From the NCBI RefSeq assembly GCF_001902635.1, contig NZ_MJAO01000016.1, forward strand, positions 62,001 to 126,000: a stretch of 64,000 nucleotides of DNA. The letters run 5' to 3'. The translations under genes and the position numbers were made by a program. The DNA comes from Serratia marcescens. GTDB lineage: Bacteria; Pseudomonadota; Gammaproteobacteria; Enterobacterales; Enterobacteriaceae. The notes under the pieces were generated by a model that saw only the letters and a list, made by a program, of their open reading frames with translations, was not told where the DNA came from and did no database searches. Below, piece after piece: positions 43,973-52,093 of the stretch (position 1 is the stretch's first letter; every line of letters starts with the position of its first letter).

Positions 43973-44881
43973 ATGGATCGCATTACCGCCGCTGAGGTTT
44001 TTGTCACCATCGTCGATCGCGGCAGCATGATTGCTGCCGCAGAAACGTTGGAGATGTCGCGCGCGATGGTGACGCGCTACCTGGCACAGATGGAGCAATG
44101 GGCCGGGGCGCGTTTACTGCATCGCACTACCCGTAAGCTTAGTCTGACCGACGCCGGCGAGCGTACTCTGGAACGCTGCCGGCAAATGTTGGCACTGGCG
44201 GGGGAGATCGATCTGGTGGAGGAAGGGCAGAGCGATGAATTACGCGGCCTGCTGCGCATCACCTGTTCGCAGTCGCTGGGGCAAACGGCGCTGGTGGGGG
44301 CCGTGGCTCAATATCTGAAGCGTCACCCGCAGGTGGCGGTCGATCTGCAGATGAACAACCGCGCGGTGAATCTGGTGGAAGAACGCATCGATCTGGCACT
44401 GCGCATCACCAACGAACTGGATCCCAACCTGATCGCCCGGCCGCTGTCCACCTGCGCGTCGGTGGTGTGCGCCGCGCCCGCTTATCTGGCGGCGCACGGC
44501 ACCCCGCGCCAGCCGCAGGATCTGGCGTTGCACAACTGCCTGACCTACTCCTATTTTGGCAAAAGCCTGTGGCACTTCGACGCCCTGGGGGTGAAATCGG
44601 CGGTGGCGGTCAGCGGCAACCTGAGCGCCAACGAGTCGGTGGTGCTGATGGCCGGCACGGTGCAGGGTGCCGGCATTTCCATGCAGCCCTATTATTCGGC
44701 GGCGCCGCTGTTGGCCAGCGGCGAGTTGGTGGAGCTGTTGCCGGATTACCGGCCGCAGTCGATGGGCATCTACGGCATCTACACCTCACGCCGACAAATG
44801 CCCGCCACCTTGCGTACCATGCTGGACTTTCTGGTGGAGTGGTTCGCGACCGATCCGCAGTGGCAGGCGACGCTGCGTTGA
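43973..44881 (+). CDS. LysR-family regulator divergent to the MBL gene
   Basis: A 302-residue LysR regulator with an N-terminal winged helix (VFVTIVDRGSMIAAAETLEMSRAMVTRYLAQMEQWAGARLL, about residues 8-55) and a substrate-binding domain (about 90-295). It is divergent from the MBL-fold gene; the 108-base gap between them contains two copies of TTGCATAAA (43910-43918 and 43953-43961), which may be half-sites. The start is the ATG at 43973. Confidence 0.88.
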   Translation: MDRITAAEVFVTIVDRGSMIAAAETLEMSRAMVTRYLAQMEQWAGARLLHRTTRKLSLTDAGERTLERCRQMLALAGEIDLVEEGQSDELRGLLRITCSQSLGQTALVGAVAQYLKRHPQVAVDLQMNNRAVNLVEERIDLALRITNELDPNLIARPLSTCASVVCAAPAYLAAHGTPRQPQDLALHNCLTYSYFGKSLWHFDALGVKSAVAVSGNLSANESVVLMAGTVQGAGISMQPYYSAAPLLASGELVELLPDYRPQSMGIYGIYTSRRQMPATLRTMLDFLVEWFATDPQWQATLR

Positions 44882-44896
44882 TGTCTTGGCAATATT

Positions 44897-45820
44897 TTAA
44901 CGCTTGACGGCTGCCGCCAGCCGGGCGGAAAAGGTTGCTGCCTGCTGATGAAGGTGCTCGACAAAGGCCGTGACCAGCGCCGAAGAAGGGCGGTGCAGCG
45001 GCCGGATCAGGCTGACGGTGAACGGCACGTCGATGCTGAACGGCCGCACGTGTACGCCGCCGCCGGCATAGTCGAGCGCCGTTAGCGGGTTGACGATCGA
45101 TACCCCCACGCCGGCTCTCACCATGGCGCACACCGACGCCGCGCTATGCGTTTCCATTACCATGCGGCGCTCTACGCCCTGTTCGCCGAACAGCGCATCC
45201 AGCAAATGGCGATAGCTGTCGGTGCTCGACAGGCTGATAAAGTTCTGCCCGGCGAAGTCTTGCGGCGTCAGCTGGTCTTTCGCCAGCAATGGGTGGCCCG
45301 TCGGCAGCACGCACACCTCGTTCAACGTCATCAGCGTCACCCGCTCGGTACCCGCCGGCGTCAGGGTGGTTTCCGTCAGCCCGAGATCGTGGCGCTGGGC
45401 CGACAGCCACTCTTCCAGCAGCGGCGACTCCTGCGGGATGACGCTGAAACTGACCTCCGGGTAACGTTCGATAAAGGGCCGACACACTGCCGGCAGTAGC
45501 GATTGGGAAAATACCGGCAGGCACACGATCGACAGTTGCGCCTGCTGAAACTGGCGGATACCGGCGGCGGCGTTGACGATGCGATCGAGGCCGTAATAGG
45601 AACGCTGCACCTCTTCAAACAGCCGCAATCCCTGCACCGTGGGAGACAAACGCCCACGCACCCGATCGAACAGCTGCAGCCGGATCAGCTTTTCAAAGCG
45701 CGCCAACTCGCGGCTGACGGTCGGTTGCGAGGTTTGCAGCAGGGCCGCCGCCTCGGTCAGATTGCCGGTGGTCATCACCGCCCGAAAGATTTCGATCTGC
45801 CGCAAAGAGATGCTGTACAT
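44897..45820 (-). CDS. lysR: LysR, activator of lysA
   Basis: A 307-residue LysR-type regulator matching E. coli LysR closely in its N-terminal DNA-binding helix-turn-helix (LTEAAALLQTSQPTVSRELARFEKLI) and throughout its effector domain (PQESPLLEEWLSAQRHDLGLTE, AASVCAMVRAGVGVSIVNPLTALDYA). It activates lysA when diaminopimelate is present. It is divergent from lysA, as in E. coli. I chose ATG 45820; a longer in-frame start would add residues absent from the family. Confidence 0.95.
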   Translation of the reverse strand: MYSISLRQIEIFRAVMTTGNLTEAAALLQTSQPTVSRELARFEKLIRLQLFDRVRGRLSPTVQGLRLFEEVQRSYYGLDRIVNAAAGIRQFQQAQLSIVCLPVFSQSLLPAVCRPFIERYPEVSFSVIPQESPLLEEWLSAQRHDLGLTETTLTPAGTERVTLMTLNEVCVLPTGHPLLAKDQLTPQDFAGQNFISLSSTDSYRHLLDALFGEQGVERRMVMETHSAASVCAMVRAGVGVSIVNPLTALDYAGGGVHVRPFSIDVPFTVSLIRPLHRPSSALVTAFVEHLHQQAATFSARLAAAVKR

Positions 45821-45953
45821 GGCGAAGCTGCTCGACTGTGAAGAAAGCCATATCATAAATGAATAGACTACGGCTAAATAGATATTTTCCACCCGATTCA
45901 GCGTGCGGCACTATGGCTTTCTCTGCCGTCATTTTCGAATTGGGAATATCGCC

Positions 45954-47216
45954 ATGCCACGCCCACTGCACGACACCTCCACCGCGTTGAACGCCGCCAA
46001 CCTGCTGGCTTTGCCGCAGCGTTTCGGCTGCCCGGTCTGGGCCTATGATGCCGACATCATCAGCCAGCGCATCGCTCAGCTGCGCCACTTCGACACTATC
46101 CGTTTTGCGCAGAAGGCCTGTTCGAACATTCATATTTTGCGCTTGATGCGCGGGCAGGGCGTGAAGGTGGATTCGGTGTCGCTGGGCGAGATCGAGCGGG
46201 CGCTGCAGGCCGGTTTCCAGCCGGGCGGCGAACCGAGCGAGATCGTGTTTACCGCGGACGTATTGGATCACGCCACGCTGGCGCGCGTCAGCGAATTGAA
46301 GATCCCGGTCAACGCCGGCTCCATCGACATGCTGGATCAGCTTGGCCAGGTTTCCGCAGGGCACCCGGTGTGGCTGCGCATTAACCCAGGGTTTGGCCAC
46401 GGCCACAGCCAGAAAACCAACACCGGCGGCGAGAACAGCAAGCACGGCATCTGGTATGCAGACCTGCCGCAGGCGGTGGAGAAGATCCGCCGCTACGGCC
46501 TGAAACTGATCGGCGTACACATGCATATCGGTTCCGGCGTCGACTACCAGCACCTGGAGCGCGTCTGCGATGCGATGGTGCAGCAGGTGATCGATCTCGG
46601 TCATGATATCAGCGCCATTTCCGCCGGCGGCGGCCTGTCTATCCCGTATCAGTACGGCGAAGAGGCGATCGATACCGAACACTATTTCGGTTTGTGGAAC
46701 CGGGCGCGTGAACGCATCGCCGCGCATCTGGGGCACCCGGTACAGTTGGAGATCGAACCCGGGCGTTTCCTGATGGCGGAAGCGGGCGTCTTGGTGGCCG
46801 AGGTACGGGCGGTAAAAGACATGGGCAGCCGCCACTTTGTGCTGGTGGATGCCGGTTTTAACGATCTGATGCGCCCGGCGATGTACGGCAGCTATCACCA
46901 TATTTCGCTGTTGCCGGCCGATGGGCGCGACACTTCGGGGCAACCATTGCGCGAAACGGTGATCGCCGGGCCGCTGTGCGAATCCGGTGACGTGTTCACC
47001 CAGCAGGCGGGGGGCGGAGTGGAAACCCGCGAGCTGCCGCCGGTTCAGATCGGCGATTATCTGGTGTTTCACGACACCGGCGCCTACGGCGCGTCGATGT
47101 CCTCCAACTACAACAGCCGCCCGCTGTTGCCGGAGGTGTTGTTCGAAAACGGCGAACCGCGGCTGATCCGCCGCCGCCAAACCATCGAAGAGTTGATCGC
47201 GTTGGAGCTTATCTGA
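45954..47216 (+). CDS. lysA: Diaminopimelate decarboxylase
   Basis: LysA converts meso-diaminopimelate to L-lysine, the last step of lysine synthesis, with pyridoxal phosphate. The 420-residue protein matches E. coli LysA in length. The PLP lysine is in VRFAQKACSNIHIL-like text (here IRFAQKACSN, about residue 54), and the glycine-rich phosphate loop is in ISAGGGLSIPYQ, with HMHIGSGVDYQHL and GPLCESGDVF as further hallmarks. The start ATG 45954 gives the family length; the upstream frame extension is not conserved. lysR diverges upstream. Confidence 0.97.
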   Translation: MPRPLHDTSTALNAANLLALPQRFGCPVWAYDADIISQRIAQLRHFDTIRFAQKACSNIHILRLMRGQGVKVDSVSLGEIERALQAGFQPGGEPSEIVFTADVLDHATLARVSELKIPVNAGSIDMLDQLGQVSAGHPVWLRINPGFGHGHSQKTNTGGENSKHGIWYADLPQAVEKIRRYGLKLIGVHMHIGSGVDYQHLERVCDAMVQQVIDLGHDISAISAGGGLSIPYQYGEEAIDTEHYFGLWNRARERIAAHLGHPVQLEIEPGRFLMAEAGVLVAEVRAVKDMGSRHFVLVDAGFNDLMRPAMYGSYHHISLLPADGRDTSGQPLRETVIAGPLCESGDVFTQQAGGGVETRELPPVQIGDYLVFHDTGAYGASMSSNYNSRPLLPEVLFENGEPRLIRRRQTIEELIALELI

Positions 47217-47243
47217 TTAGAGGGCGGGCACATTGCGCCCGCT

Positions 47244-47552
47244 TCACAGCGTCATGCGGCGGTGCTGGCCATTGGGCAATTGCACATCCAGCGACAGCGT
47301 GCCACCCATCGCCTCGATATAGCGTTTGAGCGACGACAGCTTTATTTCGCTGCCGCGCTTTTCCAAATTGGCGACGGAGGGTTGGCTGATGCCGAGCCGC
47401 TTCGCCAATTCAACCTGAGAAACCGCCAACTCTTCCCTCAGCATCGCCAGCCGCAGCTCGAAAATCTCCTGGTCCGCTTTTTGCCTGGCGGCAGCAACGA
47501 CGGCGGGATCGAGTTTATCGATCAGTTGGGATAAAGGTTTGGCCATCTGCAC
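47244..47552 (-). CDS. HigA-like helix-turn-helix antitoxin (second pair)
   Basis: A 102-residue protein with a helix-turn-helix in about residues 40-75 (LAVSQVELAKRLGISQPSVANLEKRGSEIK), a common HigA/XRE pattern. It starts on the last base of the toxin gene stop (one-base overlap), indicating translational coupling. It should neutralise the toxin and repress through the palindrome upstream. The pair lies between lysA and galR, which are neighbours in E. coli. Confidence 0.85.
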   Translation of the reverse strand: MQMAKPLSQLIDKLDPAVVAAARQKADQEIFELRLAMLREELAVSQVELAKRLGISQPSVANLEKRGSEIKLSSLKRYIEAMGGTLSLDVQLPNGQHRRMTL

Positions 47553-47896
47553 TACCTCCGGGTTGCCAGATAATGTGAAAACTCCATGGCGGCGATGGGC
47601 AACATGCGCTGGTAAAAGCGTTTGTCGCCAGTTTTATCGCCGCCGCACAGCAATACCGCTTGCCGCTGTGGATCAAAGGCGAAAAACACCCTGAAAGGGT
47701 GCCCGCGATGTTGAATGCGCAGCTCCTTCAACTGCCGGACCGCGTCGGAAAAATGCAGCGTATCGGCATGCGGCCGCGCCAATTGCGGGCCGAACGTCTG
47801 CAATTTGTAGATCGCAGCCAGGATGCTTGTTTGCTGGGCGTTGTTCAGCGCTAAAAACCAGTCGTCAAACCGTTCGACGGTCACCACTTGCCACAT
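47552..47896 (-). CDS. HigB/Gp49-like toxin of a type II pair (second pair)
   Basis: A 114-residue basic protein of the RelE/HigB group. The middle has LKELRIQHRGHPFRVFFAFDPQRQAVLLCGGDKTG, typical of Gp49-like HigB proteins, followed by a C-terminal helix. These are usually ribosome-dependent mRNA interferases. It is unlike the first toxin of this window in sequence, so it is a separate module. GGAG precedes the ATG at 47896, and a palindromic operator follows upstream. Confidence 0.85.
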   Translation of the reverse strand: MWQVVTVERFDDWFLALNNAQQTSILAAIYKLQTFGPQLARPHADTLHFSDAVRQLKELRIQHRGHPFRVFFAFDPQRQAVLLCGGDKTGDKRFYQRMLPIAAMEFSHYLATRR

Positions 47897-47908
47897 GATG
47901 CGCTCCGA

Positions 47909-47928
47909 ATATAGCGTTTATGCTATAT
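47909..47928. promoter_or_regulatory. Toxin-antitoxin operator palindrome
   Basis: A perfect 7-bp inverted repeat ATATAGC (47909-47915)/GCTATAT (47922-47928), 6-base spacer, 13 bases upstream of the toxin gene. It overlaps a likely -10 region and fits autoregulation by the HigA-like protein. Confidence 0.75.
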
Positions 47929-48020
47929 AGTGTAAAGGTTATTGTGCCAACAATATGCACGAACGCTGGGAGCGGAAAAAATCCAAAAGCGGGAAATGCG
48001 GCGGGCTGCGCAATCTGAGC

Positions 48021-48044
48021 GCATGGGTGATGGCTCACCCATGC
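48021..48044. terminator. Hairpin downstream of galR
   Basis: A perfect 10-bp stem GCATGGGTGA (48021-48030)/TCACCCATGC (48035-48044) with a 4-base loop lies 12 bases after the galR stop. A clear T run is missing, so termination is probable but not certain. Confidence 0.6.
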
Positions 48045-48055
48045 GGCGGCGTGAA

Positions 48056-49075
48056 TTACGGCTGTTCGTGCGCGTTGTTGAGGATGGCGACCGAGTGGCG
48101 GCGCACCAGCGTCGGGCTGAACATGTTGGTGATTTCCGGCAGCGGTTGCCGAGTGGCCAGCGCCAGCGCCAGCTCCGCCGCCTGAGTCGCCATCGCCACG
48201 ATCGGGTAGCGAATGGTGGTCAGGCGCGGCCGCAGATAGCGTGAAATCAGCACGTCATCGAAACCGATCAGCGAAATTTGCCCCGGTACGTCGACGCTGT
48301 TATCGCTCAGCACCGACAGTGCGCCGGCGGCCATCGGATCGTTGTAGCAGGTGATGGCGGAGAACGAGCGGCCGCGGCCGAGCAACTCGGTCATCGCCTG
48401 TTCGCCGCCGATCTCGTCCGGCTCGCCGTAGGCGATCAGCTTTTCATCCACCGCAATGCCGTGTTCCTGCAGCGCGTCGAGATAGCCCTGCAGGCGATCG
48501 GTGGCGTCGGAAATCTGGTGGGTGGAACAGATGATGGCGATGCGCTGATGCCCTTGCTGGATCAGATGACGGGTCGCCAGCCAGGCGCCGTAGCGATCGT
48601 CGAGCGCCACGCAGCGCGTTTCAAAACCCGGTAGCGTGCGGTTGATCAGCACCATGCCCGGGATCTGTTGCATCCAACCGCACAGTTCCTGATCGCTCAG
48701 CCTTTTGGCGTGTACCACCAGCGCTTCACAGCGGTGTCGCACCAGTTGTTCAATCGCCTGGCGCTCTTTCTCGGCGTCGTGGTAACCGTTGCCAATCAGC
48801 AGAAAATTGTGGGTAGCGTAAGCCACCTGCTCGACCGCCTTGACCATGGCGCCGAAGAAGGGATCGGAAACGTCGGAGACGATCAGGCCCAGCGTTTCGG
48901 TGGATTGCTGCGCCAGCGCACGCGCGTTGGCGTTGGGGTGGTACTGCAGCTGTTCCATGGCGGCCAGCACCGCGGTGCGCGATCCTTCGCTGGCCTTGGG
49001 GGAATTGTTTATCACGCGGGATACCGTGGCCACGGAAACACCCGCCAGCCTGGCAACATCCTTTATCGTAGCCAT
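48056..49075 (-). CDS. galR: Galactose repressor GalR
   Basis: A 339-residue LacI-family repressor. The N-terminal helix-turn-helix and hinge (MATIKDVARLAGVSVATVS, NSPKASEGSR, residues 1-60) and the periplasmic-binding-like core with ALAQQSTETLGLIVSDVSDPFFGAM match E. coli GalR closely. It represses galactose transport and metabolism genes and responds to galactose. I chose ATG 49075, the first Met of the conserved MATIKDV motif; a start four codons upstream exists but is not conserved. A GalR-type operator is found 18 bases upstream. Confidence 0.96.
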   Translation of the reverse strand: MATIKDVARLAGVSVATVSRVINNSPKASEGSRTAVLAAMEQLQYHPNANARALAQQSTETLGLIVSDVSDPFFGAMVKAVEQVAYATHNFLLIGNGYHDAEKERQAIEQLVRHRCEALVVHAKRLSDQELCGWMQQIPGMVLINRTLPGFETRCVALDDRYGAWLATRHLIQQGHQRIAIICSTHQISDATDRLQGYLDALQEHGIAVDEKLIAYGEPDEIGGEQAMTELLGRGRSFSAITCYNDPMAAGALSVLSDNSVDVPGQISLIGFDDVLISRYLRPRLTTIRYPIVAMATQAAELALALATRQPLPEITNMFSPTLVRRHSVAILNNAHEQP

Positions 49076-49092
49076 ATCTGTCAACACATCCT

Positions 49093-49108
49093 GGGTAATC
49101 GCTTACAT
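49093..49108. promoter_or_regulatory. GalR/GalS operator upstream of galR
   Basis: GGGTAATCGCTTACAT matches the consensus GTGTAAnCGnTTACAC in all but two outer positions and keeps the central pseudo-palindrome. Its place in front of galR suggests autoregulation, as reported for E. coli galR. Confidence 0.75.
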
Positions 49109-49295
49109 GCCCCAGTTTTGCGGAAAAAAACCGGGGCTGCAAGCGGTGTCGTGCGCAACTTGTGGCGGCCGTTGCAGAATATCTTCGCGGCTGCGCGCAT
49201 AACCTTCGGCCGCCGAACGATAGTGCAATTTGTACGTTGGCACGGGCGACGGGCTGAGGTAACGTCTTTACATTCCGTTTTGCGCCGAGAACACC

Positions 49296-51554
49296 ATGTC
49301 CATTAAACGCTATCCGCAGCTCGCCCATTGGGGCGCCTATACCGCCGTGGTTGAAGACGGTCGCCTCATCCGCTGTGAACCCTTCGCCGACGATCCCGAT
49401 CCTTCGCCGCTGCTCGATTCCATCGCGCCGATGGTCTATTCCGACAAACGCATCCGCAAGCCGGCGGTGCGCCGCTCGTGGCTGCAAAAGCGCGAGGGCA
49501 GCGATCGCTCGCTGCGCGGTCGGGAAGATTTCGTTGAGGTGGACTGGGAGCTGGCGCTCGATCTGGTGGCGGAGGAGAACCGCCGGGTGCGCGATCGCTA
49601 CGGTGCCTCCGGGCTGTTTACCGGCTCTTATGGCTGGTCGTCGGCCGGGCGTTTGCACCATGCGCGTTCGCTGGTGCGGCGGTTCTACTTCAGCGGCGGC
49701 GGCGGGGTCGATCAGCAGGGCAACTACAGCTGGGGCGCGGCGCAGTTTTTCCTGCCGTATGTGATCGGCACCTTCTCGCCGTTGACCGGGCGCGTCACCA
49801 GTTGGCCGAGCGTGGTGGAGCACTGTGAGCTGTTCGTGGCGTTTGGCGGGCTGGCGCTGAAAAATGCCCAGGTCTCTTCCGGCGGCGCGGCGGAGCATGC
49901 GCTTAAGCCGTGGTTGCAACAGCTGGTGCGAAAGGGCACGCCGGTGATCAACATCAGCCCGATGCGCGACGACTGCCCCGAGTTCGTCAACGCGGAATGG
50001 ATCCCGATCCGGCCGAATACCGATGTGGCGCTGATGCTGGCATTGGCGTACGAAATCCAGCGGCAGGGTGCTCAGGACGAGGCTTTCCTGCACAGTCACT
50101 GCGTGGGTTATCAACAGTTGGCGGATTATCTGAACGGTGCCGGCGACGGCGTGGCGAAAACCCCCGCCTGGGCCAGCGCCATCACCGGCATTCCAGCGGC
50201 GCGCATCGCTTTGCTGGCGCGGCAGCTGATCGGCGTGCGCAGTTTCATCACCTGCGCCTACTCCGTGCAGCGGGCACACCGCGGCGAACAGCCGTATTGG
50301 ATGATGATCGCGCTGTCGGCGATGCTGGGCCAGGTGGGGCTGCCGGGCGGCGGTTTCTCGTTTGGCCACGGTTCGATGAACGGCGTCGGCAATCCGCGTG
50401 TGGATACGCCCGCGCCGACCATGCCGGTGGGGGACAACCCGGCCGGGCTGGCGATCCCGGTGGCGCGCATCTGCGACATGCTGCTGCACCCTGGCGAAGC
50501 CTATCAGTTTTGCGGCGAGACGCGGCATTACCCGGATATTCATTTGGTGCACTGGGCCGGCGGCAACCCGTTCCATCATCATCAGCAGTTGAACCGGCTG
50601 GTGGAAGGTTGGCAAAGGCCGGATACGGTGATCGTGCAAGATATCTGGTGGACGGCGGCGGCCAAAATGGCGGACATCGTGCTGCCGGTCACCAGCTCGC
50701 TGGAGCGCAACGACATCGGCGGTTCCTCGCGCGATCGCTACGTACTGGCGATGCACCAGGCCATCGCGCCGCAGCACCAGGCACGCAACGATTTCGATAT
50801 CTTCGCCGATCTGGCGGAGCGCCTCGGCTATCGCGAACGCTTTACCGAGAACCGCGACGAGCGGGCCTGGATCGAAGATATCTACCGGCAATGCGGTGAG
50901 GCGCAGCGGCGTGCCGGCGTCGCCTGGCCGGAATTCGAAGCGTTCTGGCGCCAGGGCTATGTCGAACTGCCTGCGCCGGAGAAAGAGTTCGTGTTTTTCG
51001 ACGCGTTCCGCGCCGATCCGCAGGCTAACCCGCTGCAAACGCCCAGCGGCAAGATTGAGCTGTTCAGCGAACGGATCGCCGGTTATCGCTATGAGGATTT
51101 TGCCCCACATCCGCAGTGGCAGCCGCCGGTCGAGTGGCTGGGCGCGCCGCAGGCCAAAACCTGGCCACTGCACCTGATCTCCATCCAACCGAGCGATCGT
51201 CTGCACAGCCAGATGGATCCGGCGCCGCTGGCGCAGGGCAACAAGACCGCCGGGCGCGAAACCTTGTACATGCACCCGGAGGACGCGGCGCCGCGCGGCG
51301 TGAAGAACGGTGCCGAAGTGCTGGTCAGCAATGCGCGCGGCGGCTGCCTGGCGGGGGTGTCGCTCACCGACGGCGTGACGCGCGGCGTGGTGCTGATGGC
51401 GACCGGCGCTTGGTTCGATCCGGGCTTCGGCACGCAGCGCCAGCCGGTTGAGCAAGCGGGCAACCCGAACGTGCTGACGCTCGATATCGGCACGTCGCCG
51501 TTGACCCAGGGGCCAAACGCCATGAGTTGCCTGGTGGAGGTCAGCGCACGCTGA
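49296..51554 (+). CDS. BisC-type molybdoenzyme (S/N-oxide reductase)
   Basis: A 752-residue molybdopterin-guanine-dinucleotide enzyme of the DMSO-reductase family. SYGWSSAGRLHHARSL (about residues 111-126) carries the probable molybdenum-ligand serine (about S116), as in BisC, TorA and DMSO reductase. It lacks a twin-arginine signal and an N-terminal cluster motif, so it is probably cytoplasmic like BisC, which reduces biotin and methionine sulfoxides. The C-terminal cofactor segments (LHLISIQPSDRLHSQMD, GAEVLVSNARGG) are conserved. The ATG at 49296 is used. In E. coli galR and the omr genes flank no such gene, so this is a local insertion. Confidence 0.85.
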   Translation: MSIKRYPQLAHWGAYTAVVEDGRLIRCEPFADDPDPSPLLDSIAPMVYSDKRIRKPAVRRSWLQKREGSDRSLRGREDFVEVDWELALDLVAEENRRVRDRYGASGLFTGSYGWSSAGRLHHARSLVRRFYFSGGGGVDQQGNYSWGAAQFFLPYVIGTFSPLTGRVTSWPSVVEHCELFVAFGGLALKNAQVSSGGAAEHALKPWLQQLVRKGTPVINISPMRDDCPEFVNAEWIPIRPNTDVALMLALAYEIQRQGAQDEAFLHSHCVGYQQLADYLNGAGDGVAKTPAWASAITGIPAARIALLARQLIGVRSFITCAYSVQRAHRGEQPYWMMIALSAMLGQVGLPGGGFSFGHGSMNGVGNPRVDTPAPTMPVGDNPAGLAIPVARICDMLLHPGEAYQFCGETRHYPDIHLVHWAGGNPFHHHQQLNRLVEGWQRPDTVIVQDIWWTAAAKMADIVLPVTSSLERNDIGGSSRDRYVLAMHQAIAPQHQARNDFDIFADLAERLGYRERFTENRDERAWIEDIYRQCGEAQRRAGVAWPEFEAFWRQGYVELPAPEKEFVFFDAFRADPQANPLQTPSGKIELFSERIAGYRYEDFAPHPQWQPPVEWLGAPQAKTWPLHLISIQPSDRLHSQMDPAPLAQGNKTAGRETLYMHPEDAAPRGVKNGAEVLVSNARGGCLAGVSLTDGVTRGVVLMATGAWFDPGFGTQRQPVEQAGNPNVLTLDIGTSPLTQGPNAMSCLVEVSAR

Positions 51555-51584
51555 TAGAACGAGGTGATGTGTGAGGGAGACACC

Positions 51585-51617
51585 GCTGGTTACATTTTGC
51601 GCATCTATGTTGCGATT
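51585..51617 (+). promoter_or_regulatory. Conserved upstream block of omr copy 1 (likely OmpR site)
   Basis: GCTGGTTACATTT (51585-51597) and TTGCGATT (51610-51617) are separated by 12 bases and lie at -75 to -43 relative to the sRNA start. The same block with the same spacing and distance is found before copy 2, while the sequence between the blocks differs. OmpR activates omrA/omrB in E. coli, so OmpR is the natural candidate. Confidence 0.65.
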
Positions 51618-51659
51618 GCCTGCTGGCCGGTGTTCGTAGCGTCGGGGTAGATTGGCAGT

Positions 51660-51749
51660 CCCAGAGGTATTGATTGGTGAGTGGCAATCTCCATCGGCTT
51701 GAACCCAAATGCATTGCACCAACCTACGCGGATGCGTAGGTTTTTTTTT
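51660..51749 (+). ncRNA. omrA: OmrA/OmrB-family sRNA, copy 1
   Basis: The first 20 bases (CCCAGAGGTATTGATTGGTG) match the strictly conserved 5' end of E. coli OmrA, which base-pairs with ompT, cirA, fecA, csgD, flhDC and ompR mRNAs through Hfq. The 3' end is a Rho-independent terminator: stem ACCTACGC/GCGTAGGT, then nine Ts (51741-51749). A -10 hexamer TAGATT (51648-51653) precedes it. Length about 90 bases. The location before aas is where omrA/omrB lie in E. coli. Whether copy 1 is A or B cannot be told with certainty. Confidence 0.93.
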
Positions 51750-51860
51750 GCCCGTTCGCCCGGCGCGCCTTGGCCGGACATTTCCCCATTATTGATCTTT
51801 CCGCTGCGGCGATTGTTTAAGTTTCATTGAGTTATTACAGCAGATCGCGGGAAATTTACA

Positions 51861-51893
51861 GCTGGTTGCATTTGGAGCAGAACTCTTGCGATT
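51861..51893 (+). promoter_or_regulatory. Conserved upstream block of omr copy 2 (likely OmpR site)
   Basis: GCTGGTTGCATTT (51861-51873) and TTGCGATT (51886-51893), 12 bases apart, at -75 to -43 from the start of copy 2: exactly the arrangement in front of copy 1. Confidence 0.65.
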
Positions 51894-51935
51894 CGCCGGT
51901 AGTTTCCTGCGCGCCATCTCTCTAGAGTAGGTGAT

Positions 51936-52029
51936 CCCAGAGGTATTGATTGGTGAGAAATCAGCATACTCTGTATGTTGAAGCCATTTTCAATTGCACC
52001 AACCTACGCGGATGCGTAGGTTTTTTTTT
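51936..52029 (+). ncRNA. omrB: OmrA/OmrB-family sRNA, copy 2
   Basis: The same 5' seed (CCCAGAGGTATTGATTGGTG) and the same terminator stem with nine Ts (52021-52029) as copy 1, but a different middle with a small hairpin (CAGCATAC/GTATGTTG). Length about 94 bases. A TAGAGT hexamer (51923-51928) may be the -10 box. The seed and terminator are conserved while the middle differs, as between E. coli OmrA and OmrB. Confidence 0.93.
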
Positions 52030-52093
52030 GCCTGCCATATAGTATTCTTTTCCCTACAACGATTTACGGTCATCAAGGCCAAGGGAGAAGGGC

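Noticed and set aside
45693-47180. A 495-codon minus-strand frame over lysA
   Set aside because: It is the antisense of a clear lysA and has no recognisable protein features.
48750-51722. A 990-codon minus-strand open frame across galR and the BisC-like gene
   Set aside because: It is antisense to two well-supported genes, its translation is low in complexity and rich in R, Q, H and A, and long antisense frames are expected where the third codon position is GC-rich.
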